Source: Candidatus Sabulitectum sp.
GTDB taxonomy: Bacteria; Fermentibacterota; Fermentibacteria; Fermentibacterales; JCC-6
DNA: 33,543 nucleotides
Reading direction: 5' to 3'
NCBI GenBank assembly: GCA_021107435.1
Contig: JAIOSV010000023.1
Location: 1 to 33,543 of the forward strand
Made by a program: the position numbers and the translations under genes. The notes below the pieces were generated by a model. That model was given only the letters and a program-made list of their open reading frames with translations, was not told the origin of the DNA and did no database searches. Shown piece by piece: positions 24,407 through 32,702 of this stretch. Position 1 is the first letter of the stretch. Each line of letters starts with the position of its first letter.

Positions 24407-26392
24407 CTAGATGCTGAGAACGGTAAATTCGATCCTGCGGTTCCTGGCTTTGTTGGCCGCAGAATTGTTGGCGGCAACCGGGTTGGCTTCACCGTAGCCG
24501 ATTGTTGTCAGTCTATTGCCTGCAATGCCCTTGCTTACCAGATACTGATAGACAGACTGGGCGCGGCGCTCGCTTAGGGTCTTGTTTGAGCTTTCACTGC
24601 CGTCGCTGTCAGTGTGTCCGGCGATCTGTATTCTCGCTGTGGCGTTGTCTCTCATAAGAATGGCCACACTGTCCAGTATGGGGTAACTCTCAGGCTTAAG
24701 GTTAGCACTTCCGGACGCGAAGTAGATGTTGTCAAAGCTCATCACTTCACCGGCACGCAGAGAGGCGCGAAGGGTGAATGACAGGCTCACAGTTTCGTTG
24801 GCAATAATGGTTGTAGTCTGGTTATCTGAAATGTAACCGTCTGCCTGTACTGCCACAGGCCATGTTCCCGCTTCAACCTGTGCAGAGTAGACACCTACAG
24901 TACTGGTTGAAACTGTTACGGGATTTGTGCTGCCAATGATAACTGTAGCATTAGCGATTGGCCTGCCTTCCCCGTCTCTTACGGAACCGCTGATTGTTCC
25001 AAGGTTGGGAACCAGAGCAAAGTCCAGAGAGATGGACTGGTTGCGGCCGAGAACAACTACAGCGCTGGCATCACGGTATCCTGGAGCAACTACTGTGACT
25101 GGAACCTCACCGGCAGGAATCCGGTGGGTGTAGAAGCCGGTGACTTCATCGCTGGTTACATTGGCAATTGGAACACCTGGGAAAGTAATCGTAGAGAATA
25201 CGGCTTCTCCTGTAAGAGAATCTGTTACCGTTCCGCTGAGAGTGGCCAGGTTGGATTCCTCTTTTCTACCCATCATGTCTGAGGAGAATCCGATCGCGAG
25301 TCCGACTCCCCAGTCGAAGACTCCGCCGATAGGCAAGGGTGCCCTTTCTGCGCGTTGAGCTTCTGTAACTATGCTGTCTGTCTGATAGAGACCGTGACCC
25401 AGATCATAGTACTGAGGATCAAATTCACTGGTGCTCAAGTCGAAGGTGATGTCGATGAATGTACCCGAGCTGTTCTTGAACCTGACACCAGGAGTGAAGT
25501 AGGAGATACTTGCGTTGTCGCGGTCAAGAAGTTTCTGATTTGTATACTCGAAGAAAATGTCCGCGTATGGAGTAGGTACCTCTACACCGAAACCGAAGTT
25601 GAAAATGCCATCGGCAACTTCAAGGGCAATTTGTGTAGAATCAGAGTAAGTCCAGCCAATGGTATCCGGAGTGACGCGGAAATCTGTGAAGTGGTAGTTC
25701 TGCGTGTATTTAGCGTAGCCGAGATTGAGATGTGCTTTAACAGGAGCCATGGGCAGCCAGCGACCGAAATCTCCGGTAACAAGAAAATCCATTGAGTAGT
25801 TACTGTTTCCGGTGGTACTGAAGGGTTTGCGGATGGTACTCATTATCTGGCCAGTGTGCCATGTGCCGTCAGAACCGTCGAGGTTGTGAAGGAATGCAGT
25901 ATCCGCCGGAGCGAAGCCCAATCGAAAATCCCCGCCAAACCAGACTATATCCTCAACACCGGGAATGGGATTGTAACCACCGTGAAGAATAATGTTTATG
26001 CTCTCGAATCCCTCTACTTCTTCCCAATGTCCGGTTGAGCGTTCTTCGTAAAGATCTCTTTCAAACGATGTACCGGAGTAAGACGCGGTTGCAGCGAGAT
26101 CAACATAGTCCCAGACACCGTAAGCAAGGCTGAGTCTTCCCTGTCCGGTGTGCTCTGTCTCTGTTATCTCTGGAAAGAGAAGATCCTGAGGCAGATAGTG
26201 GCTGTGGTAGACGTAATTCAGATATTCATTGGCCGCAGTCCAGTAAGACACGCCCAGTCTGAAGGACATTTCGTTGAAACCCAGAGGTAATGCGCTGTTC
26301 ACTCTGTGAAGCCCCGGGACGCCCCAGATTGATGGAGCAGCGAAGGAAGCTGAAACCAGGACAGCAAGAAGTACAGTAATAACCCTTTTCAA
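24407..26392 (-). CDS. Outer-membrane protein: barrel-like N-terminus, two carboxypeptidase-regulatory-like domains, OmpA domain
   Basis: A 661-residue protein. The TTG at 26392 is the start: AAAGGAGGGG lies 5 bases before it and the protein then begins with signal peptide LKRVITVLLAVLVSASFA. Residues ~25-360 are rich in aromatic and beta-strand patterns and resemble an outer-membrane barrel. Two carboxypeptidase-regulatory-like beta-sandwich repeats follow (LSGTVTDSLTGEAVF... and ISGSVRDGEGRPIANATVII..., about 375-540). The C-terminal OmpA domain (~545-661) has AGHTDSDG and NRRIEF, the Asp/Arg pair that binds peptidoglycan. The design suggests an anchor linking the outer membrane to the wall. 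It is monocistronic, with a strong terminator, and diverges from the acylphosphatase gene. Confidence 0.9.
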   Translation of the reverse strand: MKRVITVLLAVLVSASFAAPSIWGVPGLHRVNSALPLGFNEMSFRLGVSYWTAANEYLNYVYHSHYLPQDLLFPEITETEHTGQGRLSLAYGVWDYVDLAATASYSGTSFERDLYEERSTGHWEEVEGFESINIILHGGYNPIPGVEDIVWFGGDFRLGFAPADTAFLHNLDGSDGTWHTGQIMSTIRKPFSTTGNSNYSMDFLVTGDFGRWLPMAPVKAHLNLGYAKYTQNYHFTDFRVTPDTIGWTYSDSTQIALEVADGIFNFGFGVEVPTPYADIFFEYTNQKLLDRDNASISYFTPGVRFKNSSGTFIDITFDLSTSEFDPQYYDLGHGLYQTDSIVTEAQRAERAPLPIGGVFDWGVGLAIGFSSDMMGRKEESNLATLSGTVTDSLTGEAVFSTITFPGVPIANVTSDEVTGFYTHRIPAGEVPVTVVAPGYRDASAVVVLGRNQSISLDFALVPNLGTISGSVRDGEGRPIANATVIIGSTNPVTVSTSTVGVYSAQVEAGTWPVAVQADGYISDNQTTTIIANETVSLSFTLRASLRAGEVMSFDNIYFASGSANLKPESYPILDSVAILMRDNATARIQIAGHTDSDGSESSNKTLSERRAQSVYQYLVSKGIAGNRLTTIGYGEANPVAANNSAANKARNRRIEFTVLSI

Positions 26393-26523
26393 TTGAACCC
26401 CTCCTTTATGAAAAGAAAAAACATTCACCATTCCATGAAGCATGCCAATATTCGGCATTGCGGTCAACCGACAGGATTCTTCAGCTTGACCTGCGAGAGC
26501 AACCGTCCTATAAAAACAGTAAT

Positions 26524-26817
26524 ATGAACAACGCAGATGATTATATTAGGGAGCACATCAGGGCCGAAGGAAGGGTGCAGGGTGTTGGCTTCAGATTCTG
26601 GACACTGAAACACGCACAACGCCTTGGTCTTGGAGGCGAAGTGTTCAACATGCCTGATGGTTCTGTTGAGGCAGTATTCTGCGGCGGAATCAACACCATT
26701 GAGGAAATGATTCAACTTTGTAGTAAAGGACCAGCCTGTTGCTGTGTCGTAAATTTAGAAACAGTGAGCAGAGTGGCAATTGCGATGTGTCCTGAGAGTT
26801 TTATAATTCTGCGGTAA
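26524..26817 (+). CDS. acyP: Acylphosphatase
   Basis: A 97-residue acylphosphatase, hydrolysing carboxyl-phosphate bonds such as in acetyl phosphate. The signature GRVQGVGFRFW holds the catalytic Arg24, and GGEVFNMPDGSVEAVFCG holds the catalytic Asn42. The start is uncertain: the ATG at 26524 has no good ribosome binding site and the N-terminus is about 10 residues longer than usual. The C-terminal part is unusually Cys-rich (ACCCVVN). The next gene follows after 19 bases. Confidence 0.85.
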   Translation: MNNADDYIREHIRAEGRVQGVGFRFWTLKHAQRLGLGGEVFNMPDGSVEAVFCGGINTIEEMIQLCSKGPACCCVVNLETVSRVAIAMCPESFIILR

Positions 26818-26836
26818 ACAGAGAGGAATTAATTTA

Positions 26837-27802
26837 ATGAGAACAATTCTGTTTTTGCTTGTATTCTTTGTGGCGGTCGCCCTGGCCTGGGATCCCCTTT
26901 CCTACAGTTATCTCAGCGAAGTTCTTCCTGTAACCGGTACATCCAGCGACTTTGGTCTGGGATATTTTGGTTTCAGCCAGTACTGGGAGACTGATACACT
27001 TGGTTTTGACAGTCTGTACGACCACAGAGAAGGGTTTGGTGTGGTTAGATTTCTTTGGGCAGGCAGATACGGCCTTACATCCAGTCATACCATCAGTTTG
27101 ATTATCCCGGCATTTCTTCAACTTGCTGGCCCGGGAGATACAACCGGTGTGGGCATAGCCGATCCTTGGATATGTCTGGACGGATGGATGAGCAGGGATC
27201 CTCATTTCCTTCTGCGTGGAGCTATTCGCCCTACCTTAAAAGGTACTCTTGACACAGGAGACTACACAGAAAGCGACAGACATGTTGCTGTTGAAGCGTC
27301 AGCAACATTTCTGATTCCCGTATCCGGAACTCTCTCCGGTCCCAGGTTGCAGGTTTCCGGAGGATTGCGTCATTACTTTACCGCATGGGATCAGGTGCCT
27401 GGAGCGCCGCGTGATTCTGCGGATACTTCACCTGGTACAGAGCTTAGAGGTGAAGCCAGATTGATTCTTCCAGTGAACCGCGAGTTGAATTTCCACGCAG
27501 GGCTTGAGATGGCTACCAGAGGAGAAACGGAAGTAGACTCTGAGGAAATCTCCGGCAGTGAGGTTTCTCATGTGGATCTTCGTACAGGCATTGAACTGGA
27601 CAACTCCCAGCTGAAACTTGAAGTGGATATCTACTACCGCCTCAGTGGCGAGAATGTGAATAAGGAATGGGGGATTGTTGTCAGCGGCATAGGATTTGAT
27701 ATGGGAGACATCTTCAACCTTGGAACGGGTGGTAGAACCAGCTCTACAGATTCCAGAGATTCCGGCTCGGGGGATCCCGATTCCGGAAGAAGGACTGGAT
27801 GA
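26837..27802 (+). CDS. Outer-membrane beta-barrel-like protein
   Basis: A 321-residue protein with a clean signal peptide (MRTILFLLVFFVAVALA, cleavage before WDP). The rest alternates polar and aromatic residues in short strands (GLGYFGFSQYW, FHAGLEMATRG, LKLEVDIYYRLSG), as in outer-membrane barrels, and ends in a Ser/Asp/Gly-rich tail. No specific transport family is recognised. GAGGAA precedes the ATG by 8-10 bases. Its stop overlaps the next ATG (ATGA), so it heads a tightly packed six-gene run. Confidence 0.75.
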   Translation: MRTILFLLVFFVAVALAWDPLSYSYLSEVLPVTGTSSDFGLGYFGFSQYWETDTLGFDSLYDHREGFGVVRFLWAGRYGLTSSHTISLIIPAFLQLAGPGDTTGVGIADPWICLDGWMSRDPHFLLRGAIRPTLKGTLDTGDYTESDRHVAVEASATFLIPVSGTLSGPRLQVSGGLRHYFTAWDQVPGAPRDSADTSPGTELRGEARLILPVNRELNFHAGLEMATRGETEVDSEEISGSEVSHVDLRTGIELDNSQLKLEVDIYYRLSGENVNKEWGIVVSGIGFDMGDIFNLGTGGRTSSTDSRDSGSGDPDSGRRTG

Positions 27803-28548
27803 GAAGGTTTTTGTTCTTAGTTCCCATTCCGTTTCTTGCTGTCATTTTTGCTTTGATTGCCAGACCTTACAGTATTGGAATGAAGCTGAGAAACACCGCG
27901 GAGGCTTACTCGCAGGCACTGAGTACAGGGCATGCACAGGAAGCTATGTCCATGATGACTCCAGAAACTGCTGAGGGGTTGTCAAAGGAATTTCTCAGCA
28001 GGCTGGAGGGAACTGCTGTTCCCTCTGATTTCAGATATGATGGTTCAGATGCCAGGGGGCTCCGGATGATTGGTTCTGCCGGGGATTCCGGTAGTAGAGT
28101 TGTCTGGTTCTCCACTGAAAATGGTATCCGCGTAACACACGATACCGCTCTTGACAATATTCTTGGTTCCGCGGTTATGCTCTGTCACGCAAATGCCCTG
28201 ATAGATCCTGAAGGGCACTGTCCTGTCTCTGGAATACCCTACGAATATGATGTTGAGACAGGTACCGTAGTTTGTCCGGAAGGTCATCTTGGCGAAGGGA
28301 TAATAATCAGTTCAGACGCCTGCTCTCTGAGAAGAGATTCTGTAGCGCTTGAACTTAGTGAATATCTTGAGGCGGGATACAATTACCCGGAAACCCTTGA
28401 GGAAATGTTCATCATTAGTGGTGAAGAATATGGAAGAAGGGGTGGCTACCGATGTCCCGACAATGGATACAAGTACTACGAACTAAGAGATGGAGAAATT
28501 TATTGTCCATTCCACGAAGAATCTTCCGAAATGGCAGAGGAACAGTGA
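27799..28548 (+). CDS. Membrane-anchored protein with two zinc-ribbon-like CP motifs
   Basis: A 249-residue protein with an N-terminal hydrophobic segment (RRFLFLVPIPFLAVIFALIA), probably an uncleaved anchor or signal. Residues 30-130 read as a small NTF2-like or pilin-like domain (AEAYSQALSTGHAQEAMSMM). Two near-repeats follow: Cys141-Pro ... GTVVCPEGH (Cys159, His163) and Cys219-Pro ... GEIYCPFH (Cys236, His239). Each has the pattern CPxxGxxYxxxxxxGxxxCPxxH or CPxH and could bind a metal. I do not know the family. It is coupled to its neighbours by ATGA upstream and GTGA downstream. Confidence 0.7.
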   Translation: MRRFLFLVPIPFLAVIFALIARPYSIGMKLRNTAEAYSQALSTGHAQEAMSMMTPETAEGLSKEFLSRLEGTAVPSDFRYDGSDARGLRMIGSAGDSGSRVVWFSTENGIRVTHDTALDNILGSAVMLCHANALIDPEGHCPVSGIPYEYDVETGTVVCPEGHLGEGIIISSDACSLRRDSVALELSEYLEAGYNYPETLEEMFIISGEEYGRRGGYRCPDNGYKYYELRDGEIYCPFHEESSEMAEEQ

Positions 28549-29729
28549 CGACATACCCGAACCTGATTGAAGATCAGGAGACATTCAACAACCTGATGAA
28601 AGATATTCGCAGGAAACCGGTAGTTGCCCTTGATACCGAATTCCACTGCGAAAAAAAGTACTGGCCTGATCTATTTCTGATACAGCTTGCAGCTGACGGT
28701 ATTGGACCGGTAGCAGTTGATCCGCTTGCGGTAAAAGATCTTACTCCTCTTGCCGAGCTTTTTGCAGACAAGGAGATAGTGAAGGTTCTGCACAGTGCCC
28801 GGAATGATCTTGCGATTCTCTTTAACGATATTCCGGAATTCAGAGTAGCGAATCTTTTTGATTCCCAGATAGCTGCCGCTTTTCTTGGGTATGGCGAACA
28901 GATCAGCCTTGTTAATCTGGTTCACTCGGTATGCGGAGTTCAATCCAGAAAGAAGTACTCAATGAGCGACTGGTCCGCCCGGCCTCTTGCAGAAGGTCAG
29001 CTTGAGTATGCCCTTGATGATGTAAGGCATCTTGTAAAAGTACACGATGTTCTGGCGTCTGGCTTGAAGAAGAAGGGAAGAACTCACTGGTTCGAGGGAG
29101 AATCGGAATCACTTCTCGAATCTTCAACATATGCCATTTCACGGGAACGCCTTTTCAGCAAAGCCAGATCTGCTGGCAAGGTAAAGAGAGTAAATTTCCC
29201 TCTGCTATGGAGGCTTGTCAACTGGCGGGAAGACACTGCAAGAGAGATGAATCGTCCAAGGTTTTATGTAGGCAGAGATCATCTTCTGTGCCGTCTGGCG
29301 GTACTGGTACCAAAGAATCCGGATACCATTCGAAGTCTTCGGGCACTTCCGGGAGGGTTTGTGGAAAAGTACGGGGAAGCGGTGGTTGAAGAGGTAAACA
29401 GATGCAGAAAAGATCCGCCAGAGGATGTACCAACGCTTGTACTGCCCACGCACGACTGGGGCTATACTGCAAGGAAAGACATACTCCGTATCTTTCTGAA
29501 AATGAAATCCAAGTCTCTTGACCTTTCTCCCGCCCTGCTTCTGCCCAGAGAAAGTTTTGAGTCTATCCTGGGAAATCCTCCGAAGAATCTGGAACAGTTC
29601 ATGACCAGAAAAGACCTTACCGGGTGGCGCAAGGAGGCACTGGGACCGGATCTTGTTGACCTGCTTACAGGTAAACTTGCCATGGCACTGAAAAAAGGTA
29701 ATTCCCTGCGATTTATAAAAGTAAAATGA
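28545..29729 (+). CDS. rnd: Ribonuclease D (DEDDy 3'-5' exonuclease with HRDC domain)
   Basis: A 394-residue RNase D. The start at GTG 28545 overlaps the preceding stop (GTGA) and has AGAGGAACA just before it; a longer frame upstream is inside the previous gene. The exonuclease domain (1-190) has motif I DTEF (Asp30, Glu32), motif II SARND (Asp88) and motif III Tyr155-x3-Asp159. An HRDC domain follows at about 215-295 (WREDTAREMNRPRFYVGRD). It trims tRNA 3' ends and degrades structured RNA. The C-terminal ~90 residues are family-typical. Overlaps nth by ATGA. Confidence 0.93.
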   Translation: MTTYPNLIEDQETFNNLMKDIRRKPVVALDTEFHCEKKYWPDLFLIQLAADGIGPVAVDPLAVKDLTPLAELFADKEIVKVLHSARNDLAILFNDIPEFRVANLFDSQIAAAFLGYGEQISLVNLVHSVCGVQSRKKYSMSDWSARPLAEGQLEYALDDVRHLVKVHDVLASGLKKKGRTHWFEGESESLLESSTYAISRERLFSKARSAGKVKRVNFPLLWRLVNWREDTAREMNRPRFYVGRDHLLCRLAVLVPKNPDTIRSLRALPGGFVEKYGEAVVEEVNRCRKDPPEDVPTLVLPTHDWGYTARKDILRIFLKMKSKSLDLSPALLLPRESFESILGNPPKNLEQFMTRKDLTGWRKEALGPDLVDLLTGKLAMALKKGNSLRFIKVK

Positions 29730-30361
29730 TTGGAGGTGTTACCCCTCGAAAACTGCTGAAGACAATGTCTCAGAGCATTGGAGAGGCTGGTTTACCGTCC
29801 CCTCTTGTGGCAGGAGCTGATCCTTTCTTTGTTCTGGTAGGCACAGTTATCAGCCTTAGAACTCGTGATGCCGTCACAGAGGTTGTTACCAGACAGGTTC
29901 TTGCCGCAGCGCCTTCTCCGGTAGAGTTGGCGGCCATTCCAGTGGAAGAGCTGGCAGAACTGCTTCATCCCGCAGGATTTTTTAACAGAAAAGCGATTCA
30001 ACTGAAAAAGACTGCGGAGATTCTTCTTCGAGACTACAATGGAGAAATCCCCAGGAATCGCAAAGCACTGGAATCGCTGCCGGGTGTTGGCGGTAAGACC
30101 GCAGCCTATGTTCTTTCCATGGCTTTTAAGATTCCGGCAATTTGCGTTGATGTTCATGTACATCGGATCAGCAACAGAATGGGAATAATCAAGACAGCAT
30201 CTCCAGAAGAATCAGAAAAAGCTCTTATGGAGTATTTCCCTGAAGAACTATGGATTCCTCTTAACCACATTTTTGTAAGATTCGGGCAGCGAATATGTCT
30301 TCCCCGTAATCCAAAATGCAGCGGATGCGTTTTCAAAGGCTGGTGCGACTATGCTGATTGA
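29726..30361 (+). CDS. nth: Endonuclease III, DNA glycosylase/AP lyase
   Basis: A 211-residue HhH-GPD enzyme that removes oxidised pyrimidines and nicks abasic DNA. The hairpin-helix-hairpin is LPGVGGKTA with catalytic Lys124; the catalytic Asp142 is in VDVHVHRI. The 4Fe-4S cluster ligands are Cys191-x6-Cys198-x2-Cys201-x5-Cys207. The second helix SLRTRDAV replaces the enterobacterial SAQTTD and looks more like the archaeal/thermophile type. The ATG overlaps the RNase D stop; the nearest GGAGG lies inside the gene, so initiation probably depends on coupling. Its stop overlaps the following start by 11 bases. Confidence 0.93.
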   Translation: MIGGVTPRKLLKTMSQSIGEAGLPSPLVAGADPFFVLVGTVISLRTRDAVTEVVTRQVLAAAPSPVELAAIPVEELAELLHPAGFFNRKAIQLKKTAEILLRDYNGEIPRNRKALESLPGVGGKTAAYVLSMAFKIPAICVDVHVHRISNRMGIIKTASPEESEKALMEYFPEELWIPLNHIFVRFGQRICLPRNPKCSGCVFKGWCDYAD

Positions 30362-30899
30362 TGTAACAAAACCTCTTTACAATGGAATAAATGTGTGGCC
30401 GGGAGATACGCCCTTTGAACGGGTAACAACAGAGACAGGGGATTTCACTTCATCGAAGGTAACAATGTCTCTGCACACAGGCACTCATATGGATGCACCA
30501 AGACACCGATTCAAAAACGGGAAAGCAGTTGATGATTTTTTCCCCTTTATTGTTCCCGCTCTGGTGAAGATATCAGGAGATCCCGCAGGCAAAGCTGTTC
30601 TGCTTGATAAACCTGTTACTCCCCATGAGGCTGAAGAGCTTGTAAAAGGTGGTATGGTTCTCATAGGAACTTCTTCAATCTCCATTGACCATGGAGATCT
30701 GATGGATGCCCACGCTATAGTACTTGGTGCCGGTATTCCAATAATTGAGAATCTGGAACTTGGGGAGGTGGCATCGGGAGAGTACATTGTTATGGCCTTC
30801 CCTCTGAAAATTACCGGGTCTGACGGATCTCCGGTGCGAGTGATACTTGCTGAAAATCCTGAAGACATTATTTCATTCAAGCAAGTGGAGGAGCAATGA
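30351..30899 (+). CDS. Cyclase-family (kynurenine-formamidase-like) metal hydrolase
   Basis: A 182-residue protein of the cyclase/KynB family. The metal-binding signature HTGTHMDAPRH is complete (His42, His46, Asp48, His52). Other family marks are WPGDTPFER near the N-terminus and the end-segment GSDGSPVRVILAE. It would hydrolyse an amide such as N-formylkynurenine, but no other kynurenine gene is present, so the substrate is open. It starts 11 bases inside the nth gene and its stop overlaps the next ATG. Confidence 0.88.
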   Translation: MLIDVTKPLYNGINVWPGDTPFERVTTETGDFTSSKVTMSLHTGTHMDAPRHRFKNGKAVDDFFPFIVPALVKISGDPAGKAVLLDKPVTPHEAEELVKGGMVLIGTSSISIDHGDLMDAHAIVLGAGIPIIENLELGEVASGEYIVMAFPLKITGSDGSPVRVILAENPEDIISFKQVEEQ

Positions 30900-31348
30900 T
30901 GACTGACGATCTGAAGAAAATCCACCGCAAACTTGCGGTTGATTGTTTCAATGCAACATGGGATCTTCTTGACAAAAAGGATCGTACGGAAGATGACAAT
31001 TTCAGAATGATCCACACAGCCCATGCCTCCCGTTTTCACTGGGGTGAAACAGGAACATCTCTGGAACTCCAGAGAGGGGAGTGGCAGATATCAAGGGTGT
31101 ATTCAGTTCTTGGCCTTGGAGAATCGGCTCTTCATCATGCTCAATACTGCCACGATATCTGCAAAGAAAAGGGGATAGGTGATTTTGACATGGCATTTGC
31201 CTGCGAAGCCCTCGCCAGAGCTCACCATGCCCTGGATAACTCCAGAAAAAGAGACATCTTCATAAAGATGGCAAAGGTCGCTTCAGAAAGCATTGAAGAT
31301 ACAGGGAACAAAGAATACTTCCTCAAAGAGTTGAGTTCAGTTAACTGA
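30896..31348 (+). CDS. Unknown soluble helical protein (conserved-looking)
   Basis: A 150-residue helix-rich protein: HTAHASRFHWGE, QRGEWQISRVYSVLGLGESA, HHAQYCHDICKEKGIGDF and FACEALARAHHALD. The His/Trp/Cys-rich helical pairs look like TPR-type repeats, and I believe similar proteins occur widely, without an assigned function. Two ATGs in tandem (30896 and 30899) are possible starts; the first overlaps the cyclase stop. It ends the operon and overlaps the convergent hydrolase gene by 12 bases. Confidence 0.75.
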   Translation: MMTDDLKKIHRKLAVDCFNATWDLLDKKDRTEDDNFRMIHTAHASRFHWGETGTSLELQRGEWQISRVYSVLGLGESALHHAQYCHDICKEKGIGDFDMAFACEALARAHHALDNSRKRDIFIKMAKVASESIEDTGNKEYFLKELSSVN

Positions 31349-32080
31349 ACCTGCTACAAGTTGCTCAAAGAACTCTTTGCCAACGTAATCGCAGGAACAG
31401 CCGGAAACAGCTTCTTCAAAAGTGCATTTTCCTCCACTGCTCAACACTGTTTTCAGATAACAGAGTCTGTCGTCTATTGCCCGGGTGACATCTTCTTCGC
31501 CGGGGAGTTCTGGCCCGTGGCTCAGAAGAACTCGGTCTCTGCTCATTTCTTTCAGCATTTCAAGTGAGGGAATATGCTTTGCAAGTTCATGGAATTCGAC
31601 CCATGGCAGTATGGCTTTCCCATCGTAACGGCTCATAATGTTATCGCCGGCATGGAGATACTTTCCGTTGATATCAATGAGAATACTGCATGCTGAATGA
31701 CCGGGTGCCGGGGTGAAAGAGAGATTGAACTCTCCAAACTTGAAACCATCAGAAAAAGACACAGGGGTAACAGTCTGCGGTATGTCTTTCGTAAGAGTTT
31801 TCTTGTACTCAGGGCTGCCCAGTACGGTAATATCCCGGTCCAGAGCTAGAAGCCCCGCCGCATGATCCGGGTGGAAGTGGGTTAGAAGCACATGTGTCAG
31901 TATGAGTCCTTTTGATGTAAGGTCTTTTTCCACCTGTTTTGCCTGGCTGCGGAAAGCTGAATCAATCAGCATCACATCTTTTCCGCTCAGCAGTGCATAC
32001 AGATTGAATCCGTACAGGAACCCCTCTTCCTCTGGGAATCTGTAGTTAAACAAGTCATTTTCAATGCGGTCAACATTCAT
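31337..32080 (-). CDS. Metallo-beta-lactamase-fold hydrolase
   Basis: A 247-residue MBL-fold protein. The metal motif is HFHPDH (His68, His70, Asp72, His73), followed by PAPGHSACS, then HAGDN. These are the usual dinuclear zinc ligands; the last His is in LSHGPE. It may be a thioesterase, lactonase or glyoxalase-II-like enzyme; the substrate cannot be told. The ATG at 32080 is preceded by AAGGAGG with an 8-base gap, so the longer frame to 32110 is not used. Confidence 0.9.
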   Translation of the reverse strand: MNVDRIENDLFNYRFPEEEGFLYGFNLYALLSGKDVMLIDSAFRSQAKQVEKDLTSKGLILTHVLLTHFHPDHAAGLLALDRDITVLGSPEYKKTLTKDIPQTVTPVSFSDGFKFGEFNLSFTPAPGHSACSILIDINGKYLHAGDNIMSRYDGKAILPWVEFHELAKHIPSLEMLKEMSRDRVLLSHGPELPGEEDVTRAIDDRLCYLKTVLSSGGKCTFEEAVSGCSCDYVGKEFFEQLVAGSVN

Positions 32081-32238
32081 GTTGTGTCCTCCTTTTCTCT
32101 CAGGAAACATAACAGGCGACTTGGCCGTATAGTTTGTGATATTTCTTATTTAAGGATTTCTGAAGAACTTCAGTTAGATACCCGGCTCGCCAGGCTCTAC
32201 CCCATAATGGCAGTGACTGGTTGATGCAATGGTTCGTT
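32081..32238. other. Intergenic stretch upstream of the MBL gene
   Basis: The MBL ribosome binding site lies at the left edge. No further ORF or hairpin stands out in these bases. Together with the remnant and IS leader it makes about 620 bases without an intact gene (32081-32702). Confidence 0.4.
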
Positions 32239-32481
32239 CTACGATTGTTTGCTCCTTTGTGAATCAAGATACTCCAATAACAATTCAGACAAATCCAAAG
32301 CCGGTAAGGTTTCTATTTGCTTTGTATAGAAGTCATAGGCGTCAGAATCAAAGACCTTACTGTCTTTCAGGATCGAGCCCTTGAGATCCAGAGTCACAAA
32401 TATTTTTTCAGTTAGCACGCAACAAAGGGTTTCAAACCAATGATTGTAACCAGAATTATTGCTTGATCTGTTTTTGGCATC
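32239..32481 (-). pseudogene. C-terminal remnant of an unknown gene
   Basis: An 81-codon frame, closed at both ends by stops, without any ATG. The translation looks protein-like: NHWFETLCCVLTEKIF, TLDLKGSILKDSKVFDSDAY and PALDLSELLLEYLD. It ends at a TAG at 32239-32241 and on the other side breaks off about 150-220 bases from the IS promoter. The simplest view is the tail of a gene disrupted by the insertion element. I do not recognise the family. Confidence 0.4.
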
Positions 32482-32629
32482 TTAATTTAACTTAGCGAAT
32501 TGCCCCAAATTCACTTTTGAACCGAATGCAAATAAGTAGATAGTGCTAGGTCGTTTAATGACGACACAGCACGCTATTCTAGTTCATTTGGATTGTTCGC
32601 TCTTAGCTCGAATCCATCACAATTAGCCC

Positions 32630-32658
32630 TTGAAAGAAGCTCCAAATTGTAGTATAAT
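32630..32658 (+). promoter_or_regulatory. Transposase promoter
   Basis: TTGAAA at 32630-32635, a 17-base spacer, and a perfect TATAAT at 32653-32658. Transcription should start near 32665, about 38 bases before the transposase ATG at 32703. AGGAG lies 7 bases before the ATG. Confidence 0.75.
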
Positions 32659-32699
32659 AGTTGTGACGCAACGACTTACACTAAACAAAGAGGAGCTTC
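32636..32699 (+). repeat. Inverted repeat flanking the promoter, covering the Shine-Dalgarno
   Basis: GAAGCTCC (32636-32643) and GGAGCTTC (32692-32699) are perfect 8-bp complements. The left arm lies between -35 and -10, upstream of the transcript start; the right arm contains the GGAG ribosome binding site. Confidence 0.65.
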
Positions 32700-32702
32700 A
32701 AA

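Noticed and set aside
25355..25795. Plus-strand ORF of 146 codons
   Set aside because: Antisense to the OmpA-family gene, with no family features or start signal.
26430..26470. Near-palindrome around GCATGCCAATATTCGGCATTGC as an operator
   Set aside because: The arms are imperfect and the spacing uneven; too weak to call.
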